A stretch of 64,000 bases of DNA from Enterococcus sp. 9E7_DIV0242 (GTDB lineage: Bacteria; Bacillota; Bacilli; Lactobacillales; Enterococcaceae). Under the pieces are notes generated by a model. It was not told the DNA's origin. It did no database searches and saw only the letters and a list, made by a program, of their open reading frames with translations. The DNA lies in contig NZ_CP147247.1 in the NCBI RefSeq assembly GCF_002140975.2, positions 372,001 through 436,000 on the forward strand, given 5' to 3'. The number at the start of each line of letters is the position of its first letter. The stretch's first letter is position 1. The position numbers and the translations under genes are program-made. Shown one piece after another: positions 44,301 to 52,691 of the stretch.

Positions 44301-47300
44301 GCAACAAAATCATTGGCACTAATTCCCGCAGCCCTTAAATCAGCCGCAAGACGATTGGCTTTTTCATTTAATTCCTGGTAGCTTAGGGTTTGGTCTTTAT
44401 AAACAAGGGCTTCTTTATTAGGAAAAGCTGTTGCTTGTTGTTCAAAGATTTCAGCAATCGTCTGGTTGCTGTACTCAGAAACCTCTTGAGGCTTGTTAAA
44501 TACGGTCAGAATTTTTTGCTTTTCTTCTTCATTTACAGCTGTTAGCTGAGCTAATTTCTGCGTATCATCGGCTGTCGCATTTTGAAGGAGTACAAGATAA
44601 TGCTGCAGCATCTGCTTCATTGTTTCTTCCTTAAACAAAGCTGTCCGATAATCCAACGACAGTTCGTAGCCTGCAGCTGTCTCTGAAATACTGAACGTCA
44701 AATCAAATTTGGCTCCTTGCTCTTCCATGGTGGCAGTGACTATTGACGCATCTCCCCAAAGCTGCTCCGGTTGCTCGTTGTTCTGTAGAACAAACATGAC
44801 ATCAAACAGTGGATTTCTGGATAAATCTCTTGGAATAGCTAAGGCTGCCACTAACTCGTCAAAAGGAAATTCTTGGTTTTGATAGGCCTGCAAACTTGTT
44901 GCCTTCATTTCTTCAAGGAAGCTGCGTATCGTTTTATCTCCTTGAGGCCGTCCCCGCATTGCTAAGGTATTGACGAAAATTCCTTGAACCTTTTCTATTT
45001 CCTGATGGGTCCTACCCGAAATCGAGGTTCCGATGACTACATCTTCTTGTCGGCTGTATTTACTAAGCATAATCATGCAAATACTTAACAAAACCATATA
45101 ATCTGTTGTACCAGTTTTCTCAGTCAGCTTTTTCAACGCACTTCTGGTTTCATTTGGAATAGCCAACTTTACAGTATGTCCTTCAAAGCTTTGTCGGGCA
45201 GTACGTTTGTAATCTAATGGGAGATCTAATGATTCGGGAATCTCACTGAATTGTTCCACCCAAAACTGCTTCTGTTGGTCTAGATTTTGTTTTCGCTGCC
45301 ATTCACTGTAATCTTTATATTGTACCGGTAATGGAGCCAAGGTATGCTCACCATACAGTGCAGAAAACTCTTCTAACAAGGCATTCAATGAGCTTCCGTC
45401 TGAAATAATGTGATGAATATCAACAAACAGACAGCTTTTTTCTTGGTCTGAAAGAAGCTTCACTCGCATCAATGGGGCCTGTCGCAAATCAAATGGACGA
45501 ATAAATGCGTTGAAACGTTGCTCTACGACAGTGTCAGAAAGTGCTGCTACCTCTTCCTCCTCAACGACTGCATCCATCGCCTCTTTGATTACTTGAACGC
45601 TCTGACCATCAATTGTCTGGAAGGTTGTTCTTAAGCTGTCATGACGATCGATCAGCTGTTGGAAAGCTTTTGTCAGTTTCTCTTTTTGTAGTCGTCCACT
45701 GAATGTCAGCAATACAGGGATATTGTAGGACAGTGCTGTATCATCTAGTTCAGTAGCAATATAAACTTGTTTTTGTGCAGAAGATAATGTGTAGGTTTCT
45801 TTTTCTTCAACCACTGTAATCGTATTTCTTTCCTGTTTCGCGCCTGTCTCAATCTGCTTGCTGATTGCTTCAACTGTTGAATGTTCATAGATATCTCCAA
45901 CAGACAATCGAACACCAAAGGCTGAATCAATGGCATTGATTAGACGAGTCAAACGCAATGAATGGCCGCCAGCCTCGAAGAAGTCTGTTTGTTTCCCGAC
46001 TTTTTCAGCTTTTACTATCGTTTGGAAAAATTGTGCAATTTGTTTTTCAATCATTGTTTCCGGTGCAGCAAAGGTATTGCTTTCTTTGATTGGGATCATT
46101 TCTAAGGCTTTTCTATCTACCTTTCCATTGACAGTCAAAGGCAGTGTTTCCAGCTGGATAATATTTGCTGGAATCATATAGTCCACTAGTCGTTTCCGTA
46201 ATTGTCGTTTCATTTCACGAATATCAATAGTCTCTTTGCTGGTAATAAAGGCTGCGATACTTGTTTCTCCCTGTTGGTCTTCACGACTGATTGCAGCGAC
46301 ATTTACGATTGCCGGATCATTTAGAAGAGAATGCTCAATTTCTTCCAGCTCTACCCTCATCCCTCGGATTTGAACCTGATTGTCGCTTCGTCCGACATAC
46401 TCTAATTCACCCTTATGGTTCCATTGAACGATATCGCCTGTTTTAAGCATTCTTCCTTCACCAAATGGATTCGGAATAAATCTTTTTTCATTCAACTCCT
46501 GTAAATTCAAGTAACCATTAGATACTGCCATTCCCGTTACGCATAACTCTCCAGGCATGTACAGTCCATTGACCTTGTCGTTGTTCATGATATAAACCTT
46601 GCTGTTTGCAACAGGCTTCCCAATCGGGATTTTCTTCACTTCTTCCCCAGGCTGATGCTCCCATACACTGATTACCGTTCCTTCAGAAAGACCGTAGGCA
46701 TTGTAATATTTAGCTCCTTGTGCCACCATACGTTCTGCCGCTTCTTTATGACAGGCAGAACCGCCCGTCTCTACCATACGTACCGAATCCGGTAGCTGTA
46801 CATAATCACAATAAATTGGAGGAAGCAAACACATTGTTGCTTGAATGTCATGAATAAATTGATTAAATAATGGAATATTTTTAATGACCTCATCTGTTAC
46901 AAGATACAAGGTAGCACCTGAAAGTAAAGTAGTTGTAATCTCGCTGATTGCTGTACTGAATGTGATTGGAGCAAATTGCGGGACACGGTCATGCTCATTT
47001 AGCTTAAGGAAATCAAAAGCATTGAACTCACAATAATTGACAATCGCCCCATGATTGATTTTGACGCTTTTCGGATTTCCGGTGGTTCCTGAGGTATAGA
47101 TAAGGCAAAGCGTATCGTCTGATCCAGCTTGACTTACAGGGTTTCCTGCATTCCCTTCGTATAGTGTTGGATCATTCAAATCGACGATTGGACAAAATAC
47201 GTTCAATTCTTCTGGGCATCCTGTGGAAAGAATCATTTTTGCTTGACTATCCTGCATCATATATCGAAGACGATCGATTGGGAAAAGTGGATTCATAGGC

Positions 47301-48124
47301 ACATAGGCCGCACCACTTTTTAGTACACCAAAAATTGAACAAATCAGTTCAATGCCTCGAACGGCCATAATAGCAACATAATCCCCGGCCTGTATATTTT
47401 GTTTTTTTAGAAAAGCAACAATCTGGTTGGAGCGTCGATTGAACTCTTCAAAAGTGACTTCCTCACCTTCATACACAAGCGCAGTCTTATTGGGGAACTT
47501 CCTGACAGTGTTTTCGATGATTTCGTGAACACAAGCATCTCTGGAAAAGTCATAATCTGTTTGATTGACTTCCTCTAGTAAGTCTCGTTCTTTTTGAGAG
47601 ACAATATCGTAGTCAGAAATATTTTTTTCGGAATCTGATAAAATAGCTGTTAGTAATGTTTGGAAATGCAGATGCAAAATATCAATTTCTTCTTTTTCGT
47701 ATAGCTCAGCAGAGTAGCGATAATCGATCAGCAGCTCATTTTCAGATACTTCGCGTAGCTGTAACATCAATTCAGAAAATATTTCTTCTTCCAGTGGTTC
47801 TTGCTCAGTTAACCAGACGATCCCTCGAACATGCTCATTTTCTTCTTTTGTTGTGGTGGCTTCTATCCATGTTAATGAGCTTAAGCTAGTCAACAGTTTG
47901 TCTCCTTCTGTCATCGTATAGCTCAATGTTCCAGAATAGTGATTTTTTTGGAATAGATCCATTGAGTAGGCTTCGTTTCCTTTTGTTTTACACATAAGAA
48001 GCAGGAAAACTGCGGAAAGAAATCGGTTTTTTGATACTCCGGCCTTCTCACTTAATTCAATGACTTTCTTCCCATTTAACTCGATACGTTTGTTCTGTTC
48101 CCATAAGTACTGGTTACTGCTCAT
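38390..48124 (-). CDS. Nonribosomal peptide synthetase 1 (starter plus two modules, dead E domain)
   Basis: The 3244-residue synthetase has this domain order with landmark residues: a C-terminal C-domain lobe only (1-180, no HHxxxDG), A1 (YTSGTTGNPKS ~343), T1 (GGHSL ~720), C (HHIISDG ~904), A2 (~1368), T2 (~1746), C (HHIIADG ~1930), A3 (~2393), T3 (LGGDSI ~2773) and an E-like domain whose HH motif is SPFIADERS (~2950) and whose 'ExHGRE' is DKNGRYH. A codes by PheA alignment: A1 STSLEGAVI (lacks Asp235, so probably no ordinary alpha-amino acid), A2 DAFLLGVTF (aliphatic, Ile/Val/Leu-like) and A3 DALIMGAVY (hydrophobic, uncertain). The C-terminus has a COM-donor-like acidic tail. AAGGAG precedes the ATG. 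NRPS2 follows 42 bases downstream. Confidence 0.93.
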   Translation of the reverse strand: MSSNQYLWEQNKRIELNGKKVIELSEKAGVSKNRFLSAVFLLLMCKTKGNEAYSMDLFQKNHYSGTLSYTMTEGDKLLTSLSSLTWIEATTTKEENEHVRGIVWLTEQEPLEEEIFSELMLQLREVSENELLIDYRYSAELYEKEEIDILHLHFQTLLTAILSDSEKNISDYDIVSQKERDLLEEVNQTDYDFSRDACVHEIIENTVRKFPNKTALVYEGEEVTFEEFNRRSNQIVAFLKKQNIQAGDYVAIMAVRGIELICSIFGVLKSGAAYVPMNPLFPIDRLRYMMQDSQAKMILSTGCPEELNVFCPIVDLNDPTLYEGNAGNPVSQAGSDDTLCLIYTSGTTGNPKSVKINHGAIVNYCEFNAFDFLKLNEHDRVPQFAPITFSTAISEITTTLLSGATLYLVTDEVIKNIPLFNQFIHDIQATMCLLPPIYCDYVQLPDSVRMVETGGSACHKEAAERMVAQGAKYYNAYGLSEGTVISVWEHQPGEEVKKIPIGKPVANSKVYIMNNDKVNGLYMPGELCVTGMAVSNGYLNLQELNEKRFIPNPFGEGRMLKTGDIVQWNHKGELEYVGRSDNQVQIRGMRVELEEIEHSLLNDPAIVNVAAISREDQQGETSIAAFITSKETIDIREMKRQLRKRLVDYMIPANIIQLETLPLTVNGKVDRKALEMIPIKESNTFAAPETMIEKQIAQFFQTIVKAEKVGKQTDFFEAGGHSLRLTRLINAIDSAFGVRLSVGDIYEHSTVEAISKQIETGAKQERNTITVVEEKETYTLSSAQKQVYIATELDDTALSYNIPVLLTFSGRLQKEKLTKAFQQLIDRHDSLRTTFQTIDGQSVQVIKEAMDAVVEEEEVAALSDTVVEQRFNAFIRPFDLRQAPLMRVKLLSDQEKSCLFVDIHHIISDGSSLNALLEEFSALYGEHTLAPLPVQYKDYSEWQRKQNLDQQKQFWVEQFSEIPESLDLPLDYKRTARQSFEGHTVKLAIPNETRSALKKLTEKTGTTDYMVLLSICMIMLSKYSRQEDVVIGTSISGRTHQEIEKVQGIFVNTLAMRGRPQGDKTIRSFLEEMKATSLQAYQNQEFPFDELVAALAIPRDLSRNPLFDVMFVLQNNEQPEQLWGDASIVTATMEEQGAKFDLTFSISETAAGYELSLDYRTALFKEETMKQMLQHYLVLLQNATADDTQKLAQLTAVNEEEKQKILTVFNKPQEVSEYSNQTIAEIFEQQATAFPNKEALVYKDQTLSYQELNEKANRLAADLRAAGISANDFVAVEARRAPATIIGILGIVKAGAAYVPIDVDYPKERIAYILEDCQAKAIAATTSFTTQMNLSMPVFSLDTIFTEAGLTENPKPISTEDDLLYLMYTSGTTGKPKGTMIEQRNVFHLLEKSEPVGLSNETIMLQAGSLSFDAATFEIWGSLLKGGTLVLTDKEAFLNSKLLKQTIEQHAINTMFLTTALFNQHIDIDPRVFDQLNCLLFGGEKLSERHVGQLLEKNQQTRLLHVYGPTEGTTFSTVHPIQKEELNAVVPIGKPFPTTSAYILSEEGELCGIGMKGELCIGGTGLAKGYWQNPELTARVFVDSPVGRLYRTGDLAKWRSDGSIDFLGRVDNQIKLRGFRVELEEITNTLLSVTTIQQAVTILTDEQKIAVYLADEKTVDLNKLKKQLRKKLPEYMLPDLMLQLEEMPVTPTGKIDRTALPAIAAQTEEQGIAPKTAVEQKIAAVFSEVLNREVTSISANFFDYGGHSLKAMQLLNKLEAKLNARVPLKDFFENPTVEGIVETLQTASTQSYERIEKAEKHDAYPASSTQRRLYVIHEFDETGIAYNIPVGLAFEQSIDPEKVAHCFEELIERHEALRTTFYTGADGTVLQKIAEPKTVAFTVETARLKNEEHQDALEAFIRPFDLQTGPLFRVKIITDPSGGSLFLLDIHHIIADGLSVQILLKEFAELYNGQTLEAQELQYKDYSEWLNSRSMEEHAQFWQNELGGELPVLELPLDYRRPQQQTFAGATLATRINGSLKTKLAKLAQKTGTTEYMILLAVYQILLHKYSRQEEIVVGTSVSGRTHADTETMLGMFVNTLVLKGKPEKQKTFAAFLAEIKEQNLQMLEYQEFPFESIVEMLDLPRSRSRNPLFDVMFVYQNQQEEQISLNGHVGREIEAAGTISKFDLSFRFTETATDYQLIIEYAKELFQAESISYMLAHFLVLLEDALDHSDKAIKELVLIDEEEKNTVMKQFNGSKAVVDLEQTVVTSFEEQVTQVTNQAALVYHSQTLTYGELNQRANQIAHYLRNRGIERDDLVAVIADRSFEMLVSILGIIKAGGAYVPIDPDAPEERKKYLLTDAQPKVILTTFDLPNELYGIPVVSATQETFDVFSKENPARINKSNDLLYCIYTSGTTGKPKGVLVEHKGILNVKQYFHESLGLTNEDQMLQFSNYVFDASALEIFTALLNGSTLHLIDTDQLKNPTVIENYLEEQISFAILPPQYAASIQIRNVATVMTGGSVATRKIISAESGNTIEHYLNAYGPTEATVYTTSWSYRKQESTTVTELPEQLSIGKPITNVEVYIVEGEQLCGVGIIGELCISGISLARGYLNRPEQTAAAFIDHPFGEGKLYRSGDLARWLPDGNLEYLGRVDEQVKIRGYRIEPGEIESILRSADFIQDAAVIVDHSNQEPQLAAYFVSPSHVSLSELRNYLAGQLPEYMIPAAIMQLDEIPVTPNGKLDKKALPAIDTVGNEPLVQPKNAIEEQLVYVFQEVLGLAEVGTNQHFLSLGGDSIKAIRIAAKIRENGYEILVKDILQYSTIEQISQQVQTSSGSNSVASQEEQSGPVLLSTAQRHLLEAPMIENHVLHLHFDRVLDNQLLAAAFDGLIRHHDMLRTKYVNDQQEIQAIAETNAFELVATICQEGDRQAVLAQVENEQKLLAQQNRDILLNGHFLQFTEESDLVISISPFIADERSVQILLEDLIAIYRGLEETGQTILPEKTWPFSTWIEANPLQQTSLLLSETTKQKRKTGPRSHAQKCWPMTDFIEQLEVANQAYSTTTEELLLSALAEAFEEWQQQEAVEVILDKNGRYHEAERFDRTIGQFTELQSIQLQNGLNTTETILQTKEYMRRGQQTDKEKVLELTNPVLFRSKDPEQAFLDSETEKLFHKTVGMKQVYTPSYTALELTVAFTSTEVQLLVDYVTEVFSTEEIEALQEEYKKALLQIIDHCLKQEESLRTAEDFDIFDMEADEIDLLNTLLD

Positions 48125-48642
48125 TTATCCATCTCCTTTTTTGTTCAATCCTGTTACACATAAATTTTTTTCAAAAATAAAAAATAAGTCCTGTGTCATT
48201 GATTTTATGTGTAGAAAATAACTATTTGCCATCTTTAACGATCCCTTTGAAGTGACGAATAACATTGTTTAATTAAATTATGTTTTGCTCACAAATATAT
48301 GTTTTTAATTTAAAAATTTCATTATTTATTTTTAATAAAAACACCTTTTTTATATTACTGTTTTCAAAGGATAGGACATGTAAAAATGACAACCAAACAT
48401 TTACCAAACGTTATTTTACATTTGATAAACTAAAGTATACATAAAACGAAAATGGAATTCAATACAAAATTTGTATTCTTGGGTAAAATAACACTTTTAA
48501 AGTGTAAAAAATACTTTTTATTAAGACGTGAATTGCCGGTGTTTTCGAGAGAACCTATTTGCAGGGTTTGAACGAAATATTATTGCTTTTGGTTTTATTT
48601 ATATTATAATTTGTTATAAGTAGTCTGAAGGAGGCAAAATAG
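48125..48642. promoter_or_regulatory. Divergent control region between NRPS1 and the PPTase gene
   Basis: This gap of 518 bases is very AT-rich. It holds a perfect palindrome AATACAAAATTTGTATT (48461-48477), a second one ACACTTTTAAAGTGT (48491-48505) and inverted ATGTAAAA/TTTTACAT words (48378-48385 and 48414-48421). A promoter for the PPTase gene is readable: TTGCTT (48583-48588), 16 bases, TATAAT (48605-48610). The NRPS1 promoter could not be fixed; its leader would be long. No regulator gene adjoins the region. Confidence 0.65.
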
Positions 48643-49344
48643 ATGATTCAACTATATGCGATTGATCTGAATAACTTTGAACCAACAACCAATTATGCAC
48701 GCTATTATTCATTGTTGGAGCAGGAACGATTATTTCGCATCCAACAATTTCAATTTGAAAAAGATCGAACAGTTTGTACAGTTTCCGGATTATTGTTTCA
48801 ATACATTGCTCGATGCTGTTTTCAACTGAAGAAACAGGAAGCCTGTCTAACCTATAATCAGCAAGGTAAACCTTTAATGTTAAACAGTCCATTTCATTTC
48901 AGTATTTCTCATTCTGGAGACTGGGTTCTTTGTGCTTGGAGTGACCAGCCTATTGGAGTGGATGTTGAAAAAACAGAGAAAATTATTGATTATCTAGATA
49001 TTGCCAGACTTTTTTTCCATCCTACAGAATATACAACGATTCAACAGCTGAGAAAGGAGCAACAACTAGCCTATTTCTACAGAATATGGACAGTAAAAGA
49101 AAGCTACATAAAATACTCTGGTGAAGGTCTGAGTCGTCCCCTCTCCTCCTTTTGTGTAAACGAAGATGAGGATGGCTTCACACTCTCTAGCCTACCGGAG
49201 TCTTGTGCACTTCAATCAGGCTGGCTTGATCTGAAACACCCGTATTCAATCTGCGCATCAGACAAGATGACTGGGTTTTGCATAGATTACATTTCTCCAG
49301 CCATTTTTCTTTCCGAATTGGATCAATTGTTAAAAGAAGAGTAG
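48643..49344 (+). CDS. Sfp-type 4'-phosphopantetheinyl transferase
   Basis: The 233-residue protein converts apo carrier domains to the holo form using CoA. Sfp-family motifs are 'GKPLMLNSPFHFSISHSGDW' (~85), the Mg-binding 'PIGVDVEKTEKI' (~104) and 'IWTVKESYIKYSGEGLSRPL' (~147). Length matches Sfp rather than the shorter AcpS. It is transcribed divergently from the synthetases and should activate their six T domains. AAGGAGG precedes the ATG. Confidence 0.9.
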   Translation: MIQLYAIDLNNFEPTTNYARYYSLLEQERLFRIQQFQFEKDRTVCTVSGLLFQYIARCCFQLKKQEACLTYNQQGKPLMLNSPFHFSISHSGDWVLCAWSDQPIGVDVEKTEKIIDYLDIARLFFHPTEYTTIQQLRKEQQLAYFYRIWTVKESYIKYSGEGLSRPLSSFCVNEDEDGFTLSSLPESCALQSGWLDLKHPYSICASDKMTGFCIDYISPAIFLSELDQLLKEE

Positions 49345-49377
49345 AAAAAAGCGTGGGCTAAAAAACCACGCTTTTTT
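49345..49377. terminator. Bidirectional terminator between PPTase and ABC genes
   Basis: AAAAAAGCGTGG and CCACGCTTTTTT form a perfect stem around GCTAAAAAA, with T and A runs in both orientations. Confidence 0.88.
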
Positions 49378-49382
49378 CTATG

Positions 49383-50096
49383 TTAGCCTCTATTTGTCTG
49401 TTTGTGTTCGATGATTGCGCCATCTTTCATATGAAGGACATGTGTACCGTATTCTGCCGACTCCTCTGAATGCGTCACCTGAACAATGGTTGTATCTTCT
49501 TCTTCGTTGATCTTTTTCAACAGCTCCATAACAGCTTGCCCGTTTTTGGAATCTAGATTACCAATAGGTTCATCTGCAAGAATTACTTTAGGTTCAATAA
49601 TTAATGCTCGCGCAATGGCAACCCGTTGCTGTTGCCCACCAGATAGCTCATTGGGATATGCACCGCGTTTGTCTCTGATGCCTATTTTTTTCAATAGCTT
49701 ATCTAGTTTTTCTTGATAATCCTTGATATTTTTTCCATCTAATATCAAAGGTAAAAGGATATTATCCTCTACAGTTAAGTTAGGAACTAAATTGTAGAAT
49801 TGGAAAATAAACCCAATATCTCTCCGTTTTAACAAACTTTTTTCCTTTGCGGACATTTTCCCTAATGGTTTCGTATCAATCCAGATTTTTCCTGAAGTTG
49901 GCTCATCTAATCCGCCAAGTATATAGAGAAGCGTCGATTTTCCAGACCCGGAAGGTCCCATAATGGACAAAAATTGTCCTTGATTCACCGAGAATGAAAT
50001 ATCCTTCAACGCCTGCACATGCAGTTCACGATTGACTTCAAAGGTTTTCTGAACATTCTCTACACGAATAATGCTTTTTGATTCCTTCTTTCTCAT
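49383..50096 (-). CDS. ABC transporter ATP-binding protein (MacB/LolD type)
   Basis: The 237-residue ATPase has Walker A '[19 protein letters not shown]', Q-loop '[15 protein letters not shown]', signature '[17 protein letters not shown]', Walker B '[13 protein letters not shown]' and H-loop 'IVQVTHSEE'. It energises the FtsX-type permease encoded 108 bases upstream on the same strand. Such pairs export peptides or lipids or confer peptide tolerance. The position beside the NRPS cluster suggests product export or self-protection, but this is only contextual. Confidence 0.88.
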   Translation of the reverse strand: MRKKESKSIIRVENVQKTFEVNRELHVQALKDISFSVNQGQFLSIMGPSGSGKSTLLYILGGLDEPTSGKIWIDTKPLGKMSAKEKSLLKRRDIGFIFQFYNLVPNLTVEDNILLPLILDGKNIKDYQEKLDKLLKKIGIRDKRGAYPNELSGGQQQRVAIARALIIEPKVILADEPIGNLDSKNGQAVMELLKKINEEEDTTIVQVTHSEESAEYGTHVLHMKDGAIIEHKQTNRG

Positions 50097-50204
50097 TGGT
50101 TCTCTCCTTGCGTTTTATAGTTGAAGAAACAGAGCAATCCGTATTATTGCTGATTTTTCTCTTCTGATGTGTCTCTTGTGCTACGGTAGTGATCACAATA
50201 AAAT

Positions 50205-52691
50205 CTATTCATATTTCAGTTCTTCAATGATGGTCATTCTACGCAATTTCCAAAGCGCCGGCAAAGAAGAAACGACAACGATCAACCACAATAATATAAA
50301 CGTGATCGGAAGATAACCGATATTGATCTTTATTGGAAAATCTGTTTCCATCAAGTATTCCATTACTTTCTCGACAAGATGTGCTTCAGCAAACGACAAA
50401 GGCACTCCAACGATGAAGGTCATTAAGACAGTCAAGAAGCCTTCATACAGCAACATACCTGTCAATTGTCCTTGCGTCATCCCTAATGAGGCATACAAAG
50501 CGAAGTCCTTCTTTCTTTGCAGGAAACTGATCGTCGTGTTACTGATGATCCCAAAGCTCCCTATAATGATTGTCATCAAAGAAAACGCTCTGAAAATGGT
50601 GATCATTAGTTCATTTTGGTCCGTATTTTGTTGTGTTTGTTCATCTTTTGTATAGACATCTGCAGTATAATCATTTAACTCTTTTTTCAATTTTTTCTGT
50701 GTTTCCTTTTGACCTTCTGTTGAATTGAAATAGTAGTTTGTTGTTAATGTTGTCCGAATATTTTCCGGGATGTTTTCAAGGTTGAGTAAAAAGTAATTGA
50801 ATGATGATTTGTTTTTATACAAGCCCACCAGCTTCATTTCTTTCTCTTCATTGCCGAATGGAAACAGGACGGTATCCCCTATTTTTAAAGAAAGCTTCTC
50901 TGCATAACTGTAGGTCGTCATGAAAGAATTTGACCCGTCTCCCAACTGTTTGAACACCTTATCAAAACTTTTATCCTGCCAGTCAATATACGCATAATAT
51001 CCTCTATACGCTGTTGGGTCATCGAAAGCAATAACATTATAGGCATAGTCGTCGATTTTGATATTGGTCAGGATTTGGCCATGGAAATTCCTCTCGATCA
51101 ATCCTGTCTCCTGTAAGCGTTCGGTAACTTCTTCTTGCTGACTGCTCAACCCATTAGCCGGAACTTGAACATTCACATCATAGTGATAGCCTGCATACAC
51201 ACTTGTCATTGTATTTCTCATACTGTTTTCAATGCCATTGATTAGTAACATGACCATCAAACCGACCGCAAATAGGGTAATGTTGCTTCGGATGATCTTT
51301 GATGTACCCATATTTTGCGCTGATAATGCCAGTAGACTCAGTTTATTTTTTAACCCTACAAACAACCCATTCATCAATTTTTCTGTCAGCTTTGGATAGA
51401 TGAGTAAAAAGGCAATAAAAACGAGTGCCAACAACACGACAAGAACAATGATTTGCTCACTGAAAAATAAATAGCCGCCTAGTGAAACTACCAGTAAGGC
51501 CGCACCTATGAAGAAACTACTCCAGCGCACGTGTTTTTCAACAGTAAACTCGTTAAGTATAACTTCTTTGATTGAGTATTTTTTTAGGCGAATTACTGGA
51601 AGTAAAACAGCTGCCAGGCTCAAAATAATCGAAAATAGTAATCCTGTTAAAATCAATGTTGGCGGAAATACAACTGATTCATAGATGCCATATTCCGCTA
51701 ATGGTGAAGAAACCTGATTGATTACCACAGTCAAACCGTAGCCAATCAAAACACCTATTAACCCACCAATTAAGCCGTAAATTCCGCTTTCTGCAAGAAA
51801 TAGCACACGAATTTGTCCATGTGTGGCACCTTGACTAAGAAAAGTGCCTACGGTGTTCATCCGCTCTGTAATAGTCAATCGGAAAGCACCATTAATAATC
51901 AAAATACTTGCCAAAACAACCATAAGAAACATAAATGTGATGACCATCGTGATTTGGTTGACGATTTGTTCCATTTGCCCGGAATCATATACTTCCGCTG
52001 CTGTGTAGTCGGCATTTTCTTTATTGAATGCTTTGATTGCATCCACGACTGTACTCTTCTCTGTCTCCGCAAACACAACAGTGTAATCCGATCCAGAAAT
52101 TTCCTTCAAGTAATCTTTTTCAAATAAAACCGTGTAATTACCACGTGTATCATTGTAAAATATCCCTTGATTCTGAGCGATTGCACCAATTTTCAATAGA
52201 TGATCCTGATTATTGATATGAATACTTAAGGTATCTCCAATCGATAGCTTCAGTTCTTTACTGGCGCGTTGACTAATACTCACGCTGTCTTTGTACCAAT
52301 TCTTTTCTGAAACTTCTGTAAAGGTGGACTCCTTTGGAAAATCTTTTTCTAATCGTCCACGTAAAGTCAGTGATGTTTCGAGCTTGGCCGGATGATTCTT
52401 CAGCTTGATTTTATTCAGAAGTATTTCAGGAACTTCGTTTTTCAGCTTGGTAAAATCAAGCGTCTTTAGATCGATTCCAGCTCCTGTAGAATAGTCATTT
52501 TTTGTAATAGAAACCTCTTTTCCTTCAAAAGCTTCCATCTGGATCTTTTTCTGGGAATCCATTACTGTTTCAAAGGCTTTTTGACTACCGATAAATAAGC
52601 CTGTACTTAATGCAATTGAGACAATAAGCATCAGTAATCTGCCTTTATTTTTTATCATACTTTTCAAAATATACTTGATTAGAATTCTCAT
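50205..52691 (-). CDS. FtsX-like ABC transporter permease
   Basis: The 828-residue membrane protein has an N-terminal membrane helix followed by a large extracytoplasmic domain (~45-240). Two FtsX blocks follow, the first at ~245-385 ('TMVITFMFLMVVLASILIIN', 'ERMNTVGTFLSQGATHGQIR') and the second at ~700-828 ('FLQRKKDFALYASLGMTQGQ', ending 'MTIIEELKYE'). A second extracytoplasmic domain lies at ~510-690. This is the long MacB/LolCE-like permease form. It is the first gene of a two-gene operon with the ATPase. Its promoter region contains an inverted repeat at 52798-52820. Confidence 0.85.
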   Translation of the reverse strand: MRILIKYILKSMIKNKGRLLMLIVSIALSTGLFIGSQKAFETVMDSQKKIQMEAFEGKEVSITKNDYSTGAGIDLKTLDFTKLKNEVPEILLNKIKLKNHPAKLETSLTLRGRLEKDFPKESTFTEVSEKNWYKDSVSISQRASKELKLSIGDTLSIHINNQDHLLKIGAIAQNQGIFYNDTRGNYTVLFEKDYLKEISGSDYTVVFAETEKSTVVDAIKAFNKENADYTAAEVYDSGQMEQIVNQITMVITFMFLMVVLASILIINGAFRLTITERMNTVGTFLSQGATHGQIRVLFLAESGIYGLIGGLIGVLIGYGLTVVINQVSSPLAEYGIYESVVFPPTLILTGLLFSIILSLAAVLLPVIRLKKYSIKEVILNEFTVEKHVRWSSFFIGAALLVVSLGGYLFFSEQIIVLVVLLALVFIAFLLIYPKLTEKLMNGLFVGLKNKLSLLALSAQNMGTSKIIRSNITLFAVGLMVMLLINGIENSMRNTMTSVYAGYHYDVNVQVPANGLSSQQEEVTERLQETGLIERNFHGQILTNIKIDDYAYNVIAFDDPTAYRGYYAYIDWQDKSFDKVFKQLGDGSNSFMTTYSYAEKLSLKIGDTVLFPFGNEEKEMKLVGLYKNKSSFNYFLLNLENIPENIRTTLTTNYYFNSTEGQKETQKKLKKELNDYTADVYTKDEQTQQNTDQNELMITIFRAFSLMTIIIGSFGIISNTTISFLQRKKDFALYASLGMTQGQLTGMLLYEGFLTVLMTFIVGVPLSFAEAHLVEKVMEYLMETDFPIKINIGYLPITFILLWLIVVVSSLPALWKLRRMTIIEELKYE

